From Candidatus Woesearchaeota archaeon (GTDB lineage: Archaea; Nanobdellota; Nanobdellia; Woesearchaeales; ARS49), in NCBI GenBank assembly GCA_019323555.1, contig JAHWHC010000016.1:1-16927 (forward strand): DNA of 16,927 bases, read 5' to 3'. The position numbers and the translations under genes were made by a program. The stretch's first letter is position 1. Every line of letters starts with the position of its first letter. The notes under the pieces were generated by a model. The model was not told where the DNA came from and searched no databases. It worked only from the letters and a program-made list of their open reading frames with translations. Of this stretch, positions 1 through 6,653 are shown piece after piece.

Positions 1-13
1 CGTCTTTGTGCAT
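1..13 (-). CDS. Start of an unidentified gene, cut by the window edge
   Basis: Only four codons (Met-His-Lys-Asp) and one further base lie inside the window. The start is supported by two GAGGTT-like ribosome binding sites just upstream (the nearer about 6 nt from the ATG) and by a TATA-like element at 58-70 that would start transcription near 35-40. Nothing can be said about the product. The call rests only on signal spacing, so it is tentative. Confidence 0.4.
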
Positions 14-57
14 GAAATAACCTCAAGAACCTCTTTTGTCTTAAGTGGAGAACGCGA

Positions 58-70
58 CTATTTATATTTT
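58..70 (-). promoter_or_regulatory. TATA-box promoter for the edge gene
   Basis: The minus strand reads AAAATATAAATAG, a good archaeal TATA element. It lies about 50 nt before the putative ATG at 13, leaving room for a short leader with a ribosome binding site. It sits directly downstream of the lipoprotein gene's stop codon. Confidence 0.45.
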
Positions 71-71
71 T

Positions 72-602
72 CTATCTAACTTCGGTCAGTTTCCATCCTG
101 CGTGTGTGTTTGCCATGCTTGCCTTTACGTTTAATGTTTCATTTGCTACTTTATGCTGGCCAGTAAAACCCACCTTACATTCCTGCGTGGTGTTTCTCTC
201 TAGACCTGCAAGCATTTGCCCATAACTTTTCCTGCCTTCCGGACCTAGCGCCTCGAACAACTCCTGAAAATGAGCAAGCTCTTCTTCAGAATAGATTATG
301 TAATCCATTGCCCTATCTACGTCATCTTGTATTAATGCATCAGATAACTTGGCCAGAATCTCTTCAGGAGTGCCTTCAATAAAGTCTCTTTCGCCATAAT
401 AATACGTAAGCATTGCTTTTGCTTGCTCGCACATTAGAGCCTCCTGACTTTGGTTTTCAGAAATATCTTCCACGTCTTGTTGAGTTTCAATAATTTGTTC
501 ACTCTTGTTTTCTTCAATATCCTGTTCAGCAACAGGAGTACTGCATCCAATAAGTAGTGCAATAATACAGATAACGAATATTATTTTTGTAGTTCTGAAC
601 AT
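72..602 (-). CDS. Small secreted lipoprotein, function unknown
   Basis: This is a 176-residue exported protein. Residues 5-19 form a hydrophobic signal segment ending in the lipobox L-I-G-C, so Cys20 is the predicted lipidated residue and the mature protein would be anchored on the outer face of the membrane. A short acidic, Gln/Glu-rich linker follows (about 21-55). Then comes a mixed helical/strand domain (about 56-176) ending in a GWKLTEVR-like strand, as seen in small NTF2-like lipoproteins; that fold is only a guess. The start is fixed by a TATA box at 622-633, about 25 nt upstream, so the mRNA is probably leaderless. It is divergent from the gene at 689. No catalytic motif is recognised. 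Confidence 0.8.
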   Translation of the reverse strand: MFRTTKIIFVICIIALLIGCSTPVAEQDIEENKSEQIIETQQDVEDISENQSQEALMCEQAKAMLTYYYGERDFIEGTPEEILAKLSDALIQDDVDRAMDYIIYSEEELAHFQELFEALGPEGRKSYGQMLAGLERNTTQECKVGFTGQHKVANETLNVKASMANTHAGWKLTEVR

Positions 603-621
603 AGGGGTATTTATGGGTCAG

Positions 622-633
622 ATATATAAAAAG
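622..633 (-). promoter_or_regulatory. TATA-box promoter of the lipoprotein gene
   Basis: The minus strand reads CTTTTTATATAT, centred about 26 nt before the ATG at 602. This is the spacing expected for a leaderless archaeal transcript. Confidence 0.65.
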
Positions 634-656
634 CTACTGTCTGCTTGTGACCCTAA

Positions 657-667
657 ACTTTTTATAC
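657..667 (+). promoter_or_regulatory. TATA-box promoter of the gene at 689
   Basis: ACTTTTTATAC lies about 26 nt before the ATG at 689. It falls inside the longer open frame that begins at 647, which argues against that upstream start. Confidence 0.65.
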
Positions 668-688
668 TTCTACGATCTGCATTTCTGC

Positions 689-1627
689 ATGACACAGACA
701 ATTGTGGCTGTCGGATGCCCGAAAGGAGTATTCATAGGAATCGCTGCTCTGGAGTATGAAACAGATAATCCAGAGGAATTCAAATTCTTTGAAGAGCAAG
801 AGGCAGGAATATATTTCCAAGAAGGAAGCGTGCTTCCTAACGAGCCAAAAGGGCATTATTATTCTGGAGACGGCTTTGCATTTGTGGCTCAGAGAGACAG
901 AAGCCCTGAACACAAAGGACTTAATTCTTTATTGAGCATGCAAACCATTGAGCAAATAAGAGAAGGTATTGCAAATGGATTTGAGCACATAAGAGAATTT
1001 AACAAGAAAAGAGCGCACGAAAAATTAACACGGCTCAGTAAAGAAGCTGATAAAAGAGGCCTCGAAGTCATTGCTGACACTGCACTCATTGAAAGAAGCA
1101 AGGTGATAAAAAAAGGAGACGAATTTTTTGACACTAATTACTTCTTGTTTGTGGTTGACAGAAAACTATACATGGTACAGCCTTATGGAGAAGCAGTAGA
1201 TTCCTATATTGTATTAATCTCAGACCCAGGAAGCACTTTTAGAGAAGCTGCCTGCATGGCTGGGCTGATACCTGAGGACGCAGTTCATTTCAAATCCATT
1301 GCAACATGCTTCACTAATCCAGATATTCCAGACTCTGAAAAAATAGATGATTACAAGGCACATCATATTGTTGAAGAGCTTGTTTTAGCTGCAAACACAG
1401 ACAAACTTGGGCAAGAAATAGAGCACTGCCAAGAAAAAGGCCTTCCTGCAGAAAAAATTGACTTGACAACTGAATTTGTTTTTATTTCAGATGTGACAAA
1501 AAATAAATTTGTGACAGGAAAAGAAAGCCAATTCCTGGAATTGTATGAAAGAGGAAAACATTTAATACGCCCAGAGTCAAGCATAATTCACATACCAACA
1601 CAAGGTGAAATAGACTTTTTTTCTTAG
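689..1627 (+). CDS. Unknown soluble protein of 312 residues
   Basis: I do not recognise this protein. The frame is open from 647, but a TATA box at 657-667 would start transcription close to 689, so the ATG beginning Met-Thr-Gln-Thr-Ile is chosen and the mRNA is probably leaderless. There is no signal peptide or membrane segment. The N-terminal stretch (VAVGCPKGVFIGIAAL) is hydrophobic and strand-like, residues about 95-135 are a long charged helix, and the C-terminal half is alternating helix and strand. Its codons and composition match the neighbouring genes. The last codons contain a run of seven T that may double as a transcription terminator. Its stop codon overlaps that of the convergent gene 1624-3117. 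Confidence 0.75.
   Translation: MTQTIVAVGCPKGVFIGIAALEYETDNPEEFKFFEEQEAGIYFQEGSVLPNEPKGHYYSGDGFAFVAQRDRSPEHKGLNSLLSMQTIEQIREGIANGFEHIREFNKKRAHEKLTRLSKEADKRGLEVIADTALIERSKVIKKGDEFFDTNYFLFVVDRKLYMVQPYGEAVDSYIVLISDPGSTFREAACMAGLIPEDAVHFKSIATCFTNPDIPDSEKIDDYKAHHIVEELVLAANTDKLGQEIEHCQEKGLPAEKIDLTTEFVFISDVTKNKFVTGKESQFLELYERGKHLIRPESSIIHIPTQGEIDFFS
1616..1623 (+). terminator. T-tract terminator inside the last codons
   Basis: A run of seven T followed by CT encodes the final Phe-Phe-Ser and runs straight into the stop codon. Archaeal RNA polymerases terminate at U-rich tracts, so termination may overlap the end of the coding region. This would limit read-through into the convergent gene. Confidence 0.45.
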
Positions 1628-3117
1628 ATATTAACATCCCCAAAACCAACTTGTTCTGGAAATTCCTGAGAAATCAAAATTCCATAAGGATAAGAGATAG
1701 AGTGGAACAAAATTAGCTTGTGTTCAGAGGATTCTTCTAACCAAGCTTTTGCTTGATCATAATCATAAGAATTGAAGACTCTTGAGGCAACAATATCTGC
1801 ATGAGCTTCTCTTGCAGCGTCGTATACTTTATGAGTCTGCTTGAAATCATCAACAGTCACGATAATCATTTCAATAGGAAAAGCTTTGCTAATCTCATTA
1901 AAGTAATTATAAGAACCAGAGTAATACCAAATAGCGTAAACATCACCGACTTCTGCTTTTGTAACAATAACTTCCTGATTTTTTCTTATTGTAATTGGCT
2001 TGCCGCCAAAAACTAACGTATCATCCTTAAACTCAAAAGGAGCACTCCCAACTGCCTTGACATCATGGCCAAGAGCATTATATAACTCTAAATCATTAAA
2101 ACACAGGGCAGAAATTCCTTTCTCAGAGAGATACTCAACTGCCTTGATCTTTCCAGGATGATCACAGCAAGCAACAACAACATCTGCCTTGTTTCTTATT
2201 GCCTGCTCAACAAGCATATTCATGCCATGAGAATCAACAATCATTGCCAAGTCTTTTGTCAAAAAACGTGTAGTGGGGTAAGAAACCTTATCCAAAGGAA
2301 CCTCAAACCTAAAAACGCCATTTTCATCAGGAGCATACCATTTATTATCTTTCTTTGCAACCAAAGTACCAGTAGCAGGAATGTGTTCAACATCTAAAGC
2401 ATGCTCAATATCCCATAATCTTCCGCCTTCATGCCAACCAATATCCTCTCTTAACTCATCTTCTGAATAAGTCAATCTTTCTGAGAATGTTCTTAAGATA
2501 TCTCCGTCAAAAGGGGCTTGTTTTAATTGCAAACCAAGCCAGTCTCTCAAGACCCTATCTGCTTGAGAAACAATCACGTCATCTTCTTCAACAATAACTT
2601 CTGTATTTCCAATAACGATTTCTTCTGCACCAGAAAGATCTAAAGCAGGATTAATACTGGAAATCTCAAACTCAAGATTCAAAGGTTTATCATCTGCAAG
2701 ATCCTCAAGAATATCCGCACGCCACCTAACACCAAGAGTATTCCAGTAATAAGCAGCATCCCTAAGATCTGCCCTTCTTGTACCTTTACAATTCAAGCTT
2801 GCAAAAGTCTCATATAAAATAGCTGCTTCTTCATCATTATCAGGAGAATACCTATGAAAACTATCACAGGCATACTTGTAGTATTTCTCATTATTGTCTA
2901 ATCTTGCTAAAACAAGCAAGGAATCCCCCTTTGCCCAAAGATTGCTTGTCCCACTAAAATCATCAATCAAGGAATTAAAATAATTATCTGCATCAACACC
3001 AGCAGCATCTAGAACATAAAAAGGATCAATAGATAAATTTTCATCATACTCAAACTGCGGATTCCACACTAAAACAAATATGACCAACACAGCGATGATT
3101 GCTAGTTCTTTCTTCAT
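1624..3117 (-). CDS. Membrane-anchored unknown protein of 497 residues
   Basis: No family is recognised with confidence. Residues 4-19 form one hydrophobic helix after two lysines, with no lipobox, so the protein is probably tethered by an uncleaved N-terminal helix with the rest outside. The middle (about 25-250) is helical, acidic and has few cysteines. The C-terminal half (about 285-497) has regularly alternating strands and helices, including DSHGMNMLVEQA, a VVVACCDHPGK stretch and an IIVTVDDF stretch, which suggests a repeated Rossmann-like or cell-wall-binding-repeat-like fold. That reading is inference. A TATA box about 27 nt before the ATG indicates a leaderless mRNA. It is divergent from the gene at 3201 and overlaps the convergent gene by 4 nt. 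Confidence 0.8.
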   Translation of the reverse strand: MKKELAIIAVLVIFVLVWNPQFEYDENLSIDPFYVLDAAGVDADNYFNSLIDDFSGTSNLWAKGDSLLVLARLDNNEKYYKYACDSFHRYSPDNDEEAAILYETFASLNCKGTRRADLRDAAYYWNTLGVRWRADILEDLADDKPLNLEFEISSINPALDLSGAEEIVIGNTEVIVEEDDVIVSQADRVLRDWLGLQLKQAPFDGDILRTFSERLTYSEDELREDIGWHEGGRLWDIEHALDVEHIPATGTLVAKKDNKWYAPDENGVFRFEVPLDKVSYPTTRFLTKDLAMIVDSHGMNMLVEQAIRNKADVVVACCDHPGKIKAVEYLSEKGISALCFNDLELYNALGHDVKAVGSAPFEFKDDTLVFGGKPITIRKNQEVIVTKAEVGDVYAIWYYSGSYNYFNEISKAFPIEMIIVTVDDFKQTHKVYDAAREAHADIVASRVFNSYDYDQAKAWLEESSEHKLILFHSISYPYGILISQEFPEQVGFGDVNI

Positions 3118-3137
3118 AGGATGCTAGATATTGACAA

Positions 3138-3150
3138 GCTATTTAAACTT
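3138..3150 (-). promoter_or_regulatory. TATA-box promoter of the gene 1624-3117
   Basis: The minus strand reads AAGTTTAAATAGC, centred about 27 nt before the ATG at 3117. Confidence 0.6.
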
Positions 3151-3166
3151 TCACTAGGGTGTTACG

Positions 3167-3180
3167 AAACTTTATAAACA
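3167..3180 (+). promoter_or_regulatory. TATA-box promoter of the gene at 3201
   Basis: AAACTTTATAAACA, a near-ideal archaeal BRE/TATA element, is centred about 27 nt before the ATG at 3201. The 19 nt including the preceding TTACG resemble the promoter at 4191-4202. Confidence 0.7.
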
Positions 3181-3200
3181 GCGACCATCTTTAAGCATGT

Positions 3201-3539
3201 ATGAGCGACAAAGCAGAAAAAGAAAAACCGCAATTTCCATTAGAAAAAATATTAAATGTAACTGCAACAGAATACTGTTTATCAGTAGGGAAAAAATTAA
3301 GTGATTATGAACTTAGAGGGGTGCACTTTGGATCAGGACACAATTATGAAAATGCAGCAGCAGCGTACGTGTTTGATTTTGCGGAAAACATTCCAAAAAA
3401 CGCAGAGGTTGTTGTGAATTACCAAATGAGTATTTCTAAAGCCGGCACAAGTATGACTACTGAATCTGAAGTAATTGCGACAGGAGTTGCGCTAATACCA
3501 AAAAAAGAACCCAAAAAAACAGCTTCTCGAAAAAAATAA
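3201..3539 (+). CDS. Small YbjQ/UPF0145-like protein
   Basis: This is a 112-residue soluble protein. The central part has a pattern reminiscent of the YbjQ (UPF0145/DUF74) family: an Ala-rich helix (NAAAAYVFDFAE), a strand with conserved small residues, then a Ser-Met segment and a closing V-x-A-T-G-V-A-L strand. The match is from memory and only partial, so the assignment is tentative; another small alpha/beta oligomerising fold is possible. The C-terminus is a short basic tail rich in Lys and Pro that could contact nucleic acid or acidic surfaces. The start is set by a TATA box about 27 nt upstream, giving a leaderless mRNA. A T-rich terminator follows immediately. Confidence 0.75.
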   Translation: MSDKAEKEKPQFPLEKILNVTATEYCLSVGKKLSDYELRGVHFGSGHNYENAAAAYVFDFAENIPKNAEVVVNYQMSISKAGTSMTTESEVIATGVALIPKKEPKKTASRKK

Positions 3540-3540
3540 A

Positions 3541-3550
3541 TCTTTTTCTT
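3541..3550 (+). terminator. T-rich terminator
   Basis: TCTTTTTCTT follows directly after the stop codon of the gene at 3201 and fits a U-tract archaeal terminator. No strong hairpin precedes it. Confidence 0.5.
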
Positions 3551-3570
3551 ATACCTTGAATAATGGCAAA

Positions 3571-3580
3571 GTATTTAAAG
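3571..3580 (+). promoter_or_regulatory. TATA-box promoter of tpiA
   Basis: GTATTTAAAG is centred about 26 nt before the ATG at 3602, which suggests a leaderless mRNA. Confidence 0.6.
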
Positions 3581-3601
3581 TTGAATGTTTAAGGCAAACA
3601 T

Positions 3602-4174
3602 ATGATAATAATCAATTTCAAGAGGTATAAGACAGGAAAAGCAGTCCTGAAACTAGCAAAAACCTGTGAAAAATACCAAGCAATATGTGCGGTCTTACCA
3701 GAAGATGTTACTCTGGTTTCTCAAGAAGTAAAAACACCTGTGTATTATCAATACATTAAAGACCAAGTGCCTTTCAAAGGGGCAAAAGGGACATTACTTA
3801 ATCACTCGGATCACCCGATTTCTAACAAAATAATCAAAAGAAGACTAAAAATAGCAAAAAAATCTGGATTGAAAACAGTCGTGTGCTGCACAAACACAAA
3901 AAGAGCTAAAGAAATCGATAAAATGAAGCCAGATTACATAGCAGTAGAGCCTAAGGAATTGATTGGAGGCAAAATATCTATTTCTAGAGCAAGGCCAGAG
4001 CTGATCAAAGACACTGTAAAGGCAGTAAAAACCAAAATATTGGTAGGAGCAGGCATAAACACAAGACAAGATGTCAAAACAGCCCTGAAATTAGGTGCAA
4101 AAGGAGTTCTAGTGGCCTCTGCAGTTGCAAAAGCAAAACAGCCTGGAAAGGTGCTGAAAGCATTAAGTTTATAG
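3602..4174 (+). CDS. tpiA: Triosephosphate isomerase, short archaeal form
   Basis: The enzyme interconverts dihydroxyacetone phosphate and glyceraldehyde 3-phosphate in glycolysis/gluconeogenesis in the cytoplasm. Recognised elements are I-N-F-K at the N-terminus (Asn5, catalytic Lys7), G-T-L-L-N-H-S-D with the electrophile His68, A-V-E-P-K-E-L-I-G with the catalytic base Glu116, and V-G-A-G-I plus G-V-L-V-A-S near the C-terminus for phosphate binding. At 190 residues it is shorter than the roughly 220-230 typical of archaeal enzymes. Compared from memory, the stretch after V-Y-Y-Q-Y-I lacks about 11-13 residues corresponding to the loop 3 tip (G-S-H-T-G plus the helix start) that packs against the partner subunit. 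Loop 6 reads PKELIGGK rather than PPELIGTG, and the usual A-S-G-V is A-S-A-V. The catalytic triad remains, so activity is likely, but the oligomeric state may differ. Confidence 0.9.
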   Translation: MIIINFKRYKTGKAVLKLAKTCEKYQAICAVLPEDVTLVSQEVKTPVYYQYIKDQVPFKGAKGTLLNHSDHPISNKIIKRRLKIAKKSGLKTVVCCTNTKRAKEIDKMKPDYIAVEPKELIGGKISISRARPELIKDTVKAVKTKILVGAGINTRQDVKTALKLGAKGVLVASAVAKAKQPGKVLKALSL

Positions 4175-4190
4175 ACTGAACGTTTCGTAA

Positions 4191-4202
4191 TCTTTATAAA
4201 CA
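4191..4202 (+). promoter_or_regulatory. TATA-box promoter of the DsbA-like gene
   Basis: TCTTTATAAACA is a strong TATA element, similar to the one at 3167-3180. Transcription starting about 25 nt downstream (around 4222) leaves a leader of about 20 nt that carries a ribosome binding site. Confidence 0.65.
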
Positions 4203-4234
4203 AGTGGCAATTCCATAATTAAACTAACCACATG

Positions 4235-4241
4235 GGGTGAG
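4235..4241 (+). promoter_or_regulatory. Ribosome binding site that decides the start
   Basis: The GGGTGAG stretch lies about 4 nt before the ATG at 4246. This favours 4246 over the in-frame GTG at 4237, which would itself lie within the binding site. Confidence 0.6.
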
Positions 4242-4245
4242 GTTA

Positions 4246-4959
4246 ATGACTGACGGGGAAATAAAGATAAGTAAGATTACCTTATGGCAAGGTATATCCG
4301 GTATTCTGTTCGTGCTATTGCTTGTAAGCATATTTACGCACGGCTTTGGATTTGGCGGAAGCGATACTCCAACAGGAGCAGCGCCTGCAGAACCAGCAAA
4401 GCCAGCAGAACCAAAAGAACCAGAACCACAGATGACAGTTGATGACGTAGACCTTGAAGGCGTTCCTTTCATAGGAGATGAAGATGCTGAATTGACAATG
4501 GTCATATACGATGACTTTGAGTGCCCATTCTGCGCAAGATTTGAGCAGCAGGCATGGCCAAAGATAAAAGAAAACTACATTGACACTGGAAAAGCAAAGC
4601 TCTACTACAAGCACTTTCCACTAGGATTCCATCAGCATGCACAGCTAGCTGCAGAAGCATCTGAGTGTGCATATGATCAGGACAAATTCTGGGAAATGCA
4701 TGACAAGATCTTTGAGAACCAAGGAGACCTAAGCGAAGATAATCTAGTGGCTTGGGCAGAAGAGCTTGAACTGAACATGGATGACTTTAACGAGTGCCTT
4801 GACACGCATAAATATGCAGAAAAAGTCAAGAAAAGCATGGCAGAGGGCCAGAAAGTCGGAGTCCAGGGAACACCAAGCATGCTAATTGAAGATGAATTAG
4901 TAGTTGGTGCACAGCCATACGAGAACTTTGAAAAGGTTATTGAATCAAAGCTTGAATAA
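4246..4959 (+). CDS. Membrane-tethered DsbA-like thiol oxidoreductase
   Basis: This is a 237-residue thioredoxin-fold protein that probably forms or reshuffles disulfides in exported proteins. Residues about 15-33 form one membrane helix, followed by a Pro/Ala/Glu-rich flexible linker (about 39-62). The catalytic domain starts near residue 70 with a T-M-V-I-Y-D-D-F-E strand leading into the active-site C93-P-F-C96. A helical insertion follows (about 127-190). The cis-proline loop G-T-P at 208-210 precedes the last strands. This order matches the DsbA/Thioredoxin_4 family. Two further cysteines (Cys141, Cys184) lie in the helical insertion and could form a structural disulfide. The start at 4246 is chosen because of the preceding ribosome binding site. 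No DsbB/VKOR-like reoxidation partner is visible in the window. Confidence 0.9.
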   Translation: MTDGEIKISKITLWQGISGILFVLLLVSIFTHGFGFGGSDTPTGAAPAEPAKPAEPKEPEPQMTVDDVDLEGVPFIGDEDAELTMVIYDDFECPFCARFEQQAWPKIKENYIDTGKAKLYYKHFPLGFHQHAQLAAEASECAYDQDKFWEMHDKIFENQGDLSEDNLVAWAEELELNMDDFNECLDTHKYAEKVKKSMAEGQKVGVQGTPSMLIEDELVVGAQPYENFEKVIESKLE

Positions 4960-4962
4960 AGC

Positions 4963-4976
4963 TTTTTTTCTTTTTT
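4963..4976 (+). terminator. T-rich terminator between two genes
   Basis: TTTTTTTCTTTTTT lies 4 nt after the stop of the DsbA-like gene and 4 nt before the next ATG. As a U-tract it should end transcription efficiently, yet no clear separate promoter is seen for the gene at 4981. Partial read-through is one way the downstream gene could be expressed. Confidence 0.5.
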
Positions 4977-4980
4977 CATT

Positions 4981-5529
4981 ATGGAACGAAAAGCAATAAC
5001 TTTAATGCAGATTCTTGATGATGAATTAAAGCATCATCCTCCAGGATATACTTATAGAAATTACTCTGTACACATAGATTATTTAACTGCAGCTAAAGAA
5101 AGATACCCTCCATTAATAAATCTCATAATCAACAATCCAGGAGCAAGAAAAGGCAGCAGCAGGCCGAGATTTCCTGCAAAAGACCAGGATGAAACTTTTC
5201 GAGTAGTACTGGAAATATCAAATCCTCCCTTCTTAGGAAGCGACGCATTTGACCAATTCTTGAGAGCGCAAGGCTTTACAGCGCCTGAACAAGACACTGA
5301 AACACATTTCCCTTATTATGGCCAGGGCAGGTTATGCAAAGGCTCAGCACGAGGAGAACTAACACTGGTAAATTATGATAGAATATTCACCAGATTTGTT
5401 GAGATGTATGACATGTGCGGATGGGAAAGGCTAAGCAAGAAACTTGACTGGCTGCACAAAATATTCCAGAGAGTGTATTCAGGAGAACAACCAAGACGTC
5501 CAAGACCTAAACCAAGAAAATTATTCTAG
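4981..5529 (+). CDS. Unknown protein of 182 residues
   Basis: I do not recognise this protein. It is soluble, with no signal peptide or membrane segment, rich in Pro and aromatic residues, and ends in a basic tail (R-R-P-R-P-K-P-R-K). The C-terminal 50 residues before the tail look helical (MYDMCGWERLSKKLDWLHKIFQRVY). The start follows a T-tract and has no ribosome binding site or convincing TATA box, so the exact start is uncertain; an in-frame ATG at codon 9 is an alternative. Its stop codon shares the palindrome CTAG with the stop of the convergent DUF5680 gene. Confidence 0.7.
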   Translation: MERKAITLMQILDDELKHHPPGYTYRNYSVHIDYLTAAKERYPPLINLIINNPGARKGSSRPRFPAKDQDETFRVVLEISNPPFLGSDAFDQFLRAQGFTAPEQDTETHFPYYGQGRLCKGSARGELTLVNYDRIFTRFVEMYDMCGWERLSKKLDWLHKIFQRVYSGEQPRRPRPKPRKLF

Positions 5530-6008
5530 CCTTCTATCAAGCCGCCGATGAATCTCAGAACATATACTTGCTTATCCTTAAGCCAGATTTCCTCTCTTCC
5601 CTTGAAATCTGCAAGATCTCCTTTTATAGTATTATTGTAATACGCAAAATCTTCTTCATTAAAGGTTGCTGCACCTCTGAAAGGGCTGTCTGCATCCCCG
5701 CTTAACAAGGCCTTTTTAAGAAAAGCGTAAGTACTTCTTGTAAGCTCAGGATCATCCTTGAATTCTTGGGTCATGCCACCGCGATAAAACATGTGCCAGT
5801 AAGGCTTGTCGTCTTTAGACACCCTGACGCGGCCGCCAAAACGAGTTCTTCCCCGGTATTCATCTTCATACTGCCAAGAGCCGCTAATAATCGGCTCAAA
5901 TCTTTTAGTGCCGTCAGGCAGAACAATCCTTTTGCCATTGCCTGCATAAGTCCTGCTCTTTGCAAAAACCAAGAAATCTGCTAATTCCGTCAAGTCAACA
6001 CCAGCCAT
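5526..6008 (-). CDS. DUF5680-family protein
   Basis: This is a 160-residue soluble protein. The N-terminal L-x-x-F-L-V-F-A-K-S-R-T-Y-A-G-N-G, the central W-x-Y-E-D-E-Y-R-G-x-x-x-F-G-G, and the K-P-Y-W-H-M-F-Y-R-G-G stretch match what I remember of the DUF5680 domain, which elsewhere is often fused to or encoded beside XRE-type helix-turn-helix regulators. Here there is no helix-turn-helix domain. Its biochemical role is not known. A TATA box at 6030-6040 about 28 nt upstream indicates a leaderless mRNA, and a 13-nt perfect palindrome covers the transcription start and first base of the gene. It overlaps the convergent gene by 4 nt. Confidence 0.8.
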   Translation of the reverse strand: MAGVDLTELADFLVFAKSRTYAGNGKRIVLPDGTKRFEPIISGSWQYEDEYRGRTRFGGRVRVSKDDKPYWHMFYRGGMTQEFKDDPELTRSTYAFLKKALLSGDADSPFRGAATFNEEDFAYYNNTIKGDLADFKGREEIWLKDKQVYVLRFIGGLIEG

Positions 6009-6020
6009 ACTAGACTAGTA
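6008..6020. repeat. 13-nt perfect palindrome at the DUF5680 gene start
   Basis: TACTAGACTAGTA is an exact inverted repeat (6 + 1 + 6) placed between the TATA box and the ATG, at the expected transcription start. The position suits an operator, but this is inference. Confidence 0.45.
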
Positions 6021-6029
6021 AGCATTAGA

Positions 6030-6040
6030 ACTATAAAAAG
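6030..6040 (-). promoter_or_regulatory. TATA-box promoter of the DUF5680 gene
   Basis: The minus strand reads CTTTTTATAG, centred about 28 nt before the ATG at 6008. It lies only a base or so past the stop codon of the upstream pilin-like gene. Confidence 0.6.
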
Positions 6041-6041
6041 A

Positions 6042-6653
6042 TTAAGGTACTTCCACAAGCATCTGATACACTTTCTTGTTGTATAATTCTTCAGGGAAGC
6101 CAGTTGACTTGAAAGCCTCTAGGTCGCAGTCTATTGCAATATCACCCTTAAAGACACAGACATTAAAGATATAAGTCCCTGTTCTTGTAGAGGTTCCTGC
6201 ATCATCAATAGCATGATCCACTGTGACAGAGATAGGAACCAGTTTTAGCTCATTTGAATCTAATTTATAGGGGCCCTCAGAATACAGCAACCAATTATCA
6301 TTTATGTAATACGGGTCTGCAGGAATCTCTGTTACCCCGTCAATCTCAAAAGCCCTATGAAAATTAGATATTACAGTAAAGTCTTTTTCAGCACCGACAT
6401 TTCGTATGCCAAGGCCAAAAGCAGCACCATTGCCTTTCTTGATAATTTTCTTGTTCAAAGGAATAGCAACCAGGTCGCCAGACCTCAATAAATTCTCAAT
6501 CTGCTCCTGAGTAGAACGCTCTATCTCGCCCTTAATCTCCTGCGCACCAGAGAAAAAAGTCTTCAAGAAAAACAAAGAGCCAATGAAAATAACAATCGTT
6601 ATTACCAACAAGACAATCACTGTTGCAGAAAGCTCAAAACCTTTCTTATTCAT
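6042..6653 (-). CDS. Type IV pilin-like protein, last gene of the pilin operon
   Basis: This 203-residue protein has a prepilin-like N-terminus: M-N-K-K-G followed by F-E-L-S-A-T and a hydrophobic helix (about 9-31). The predicted cleavage is after Gly5 by a prepilin peptidase. The rest is a beta-rich outer domain with a GLGIRN-x-G strand (about 77-85) and two cysteines near the end that may pair. The layout resembles the first gene of the operon (8246-8872): after the helix, a G-D/E-L-L/V segment, a K-rich turn, then an F-x-x-G-I-R/K-N strand. The two are probably paralogues. Its ATG overlaps the stop of the lipoprotein gene (ATGA), so translation is coupled. No assembly ATPase or platform protein is present here. 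Confidence 0.75.
   Translation of the reverse strand: MNKKGFELSATVIVLLVITIVIFIGSLFFLKTFFSGAQEIKGEIERSTQEQIENLLRSGDLVAIPLNKKIIKKGNGAAFGLGIRNVGAEKDFTVISNFHRAFEIDGVTEIPADPYYINDNWLLYSEGPYKLDSNELKLVPISVTVDHAIDDAGTSTRTGTYIFNVCVFKGDIAIDCDLEAFKSTGFPEELYNKKVYQMLVEVP

Noticed and set aside
647..688. N-terminal extension of the gene at 689
   Set aside because: The TATA box lies inside it, so this part would not be transcribed.
505..759. Plus-strand open frame of 84 codons overlapping the lipoprotein gene
   Set aside because: It runs antisense over the lipoprotein signal peptide, has no promoter of its own and spans two divergent promoters. The protein-like signal belongs to the minus strand.
4237..4245. 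GTG start for the DsbA-like gene
   Set aside because: The GTG is part of the ribosome binding site serving the ATG at 4246.
4315..4614. Minus-strand frame rich in Trp, Cys and Phe opposite the DsbA-like gene
   Set aside because: Its odd composition is the mirror of a Pro/Ala/Glu-rich coding strand; it has no promoter or ribosome binding site.
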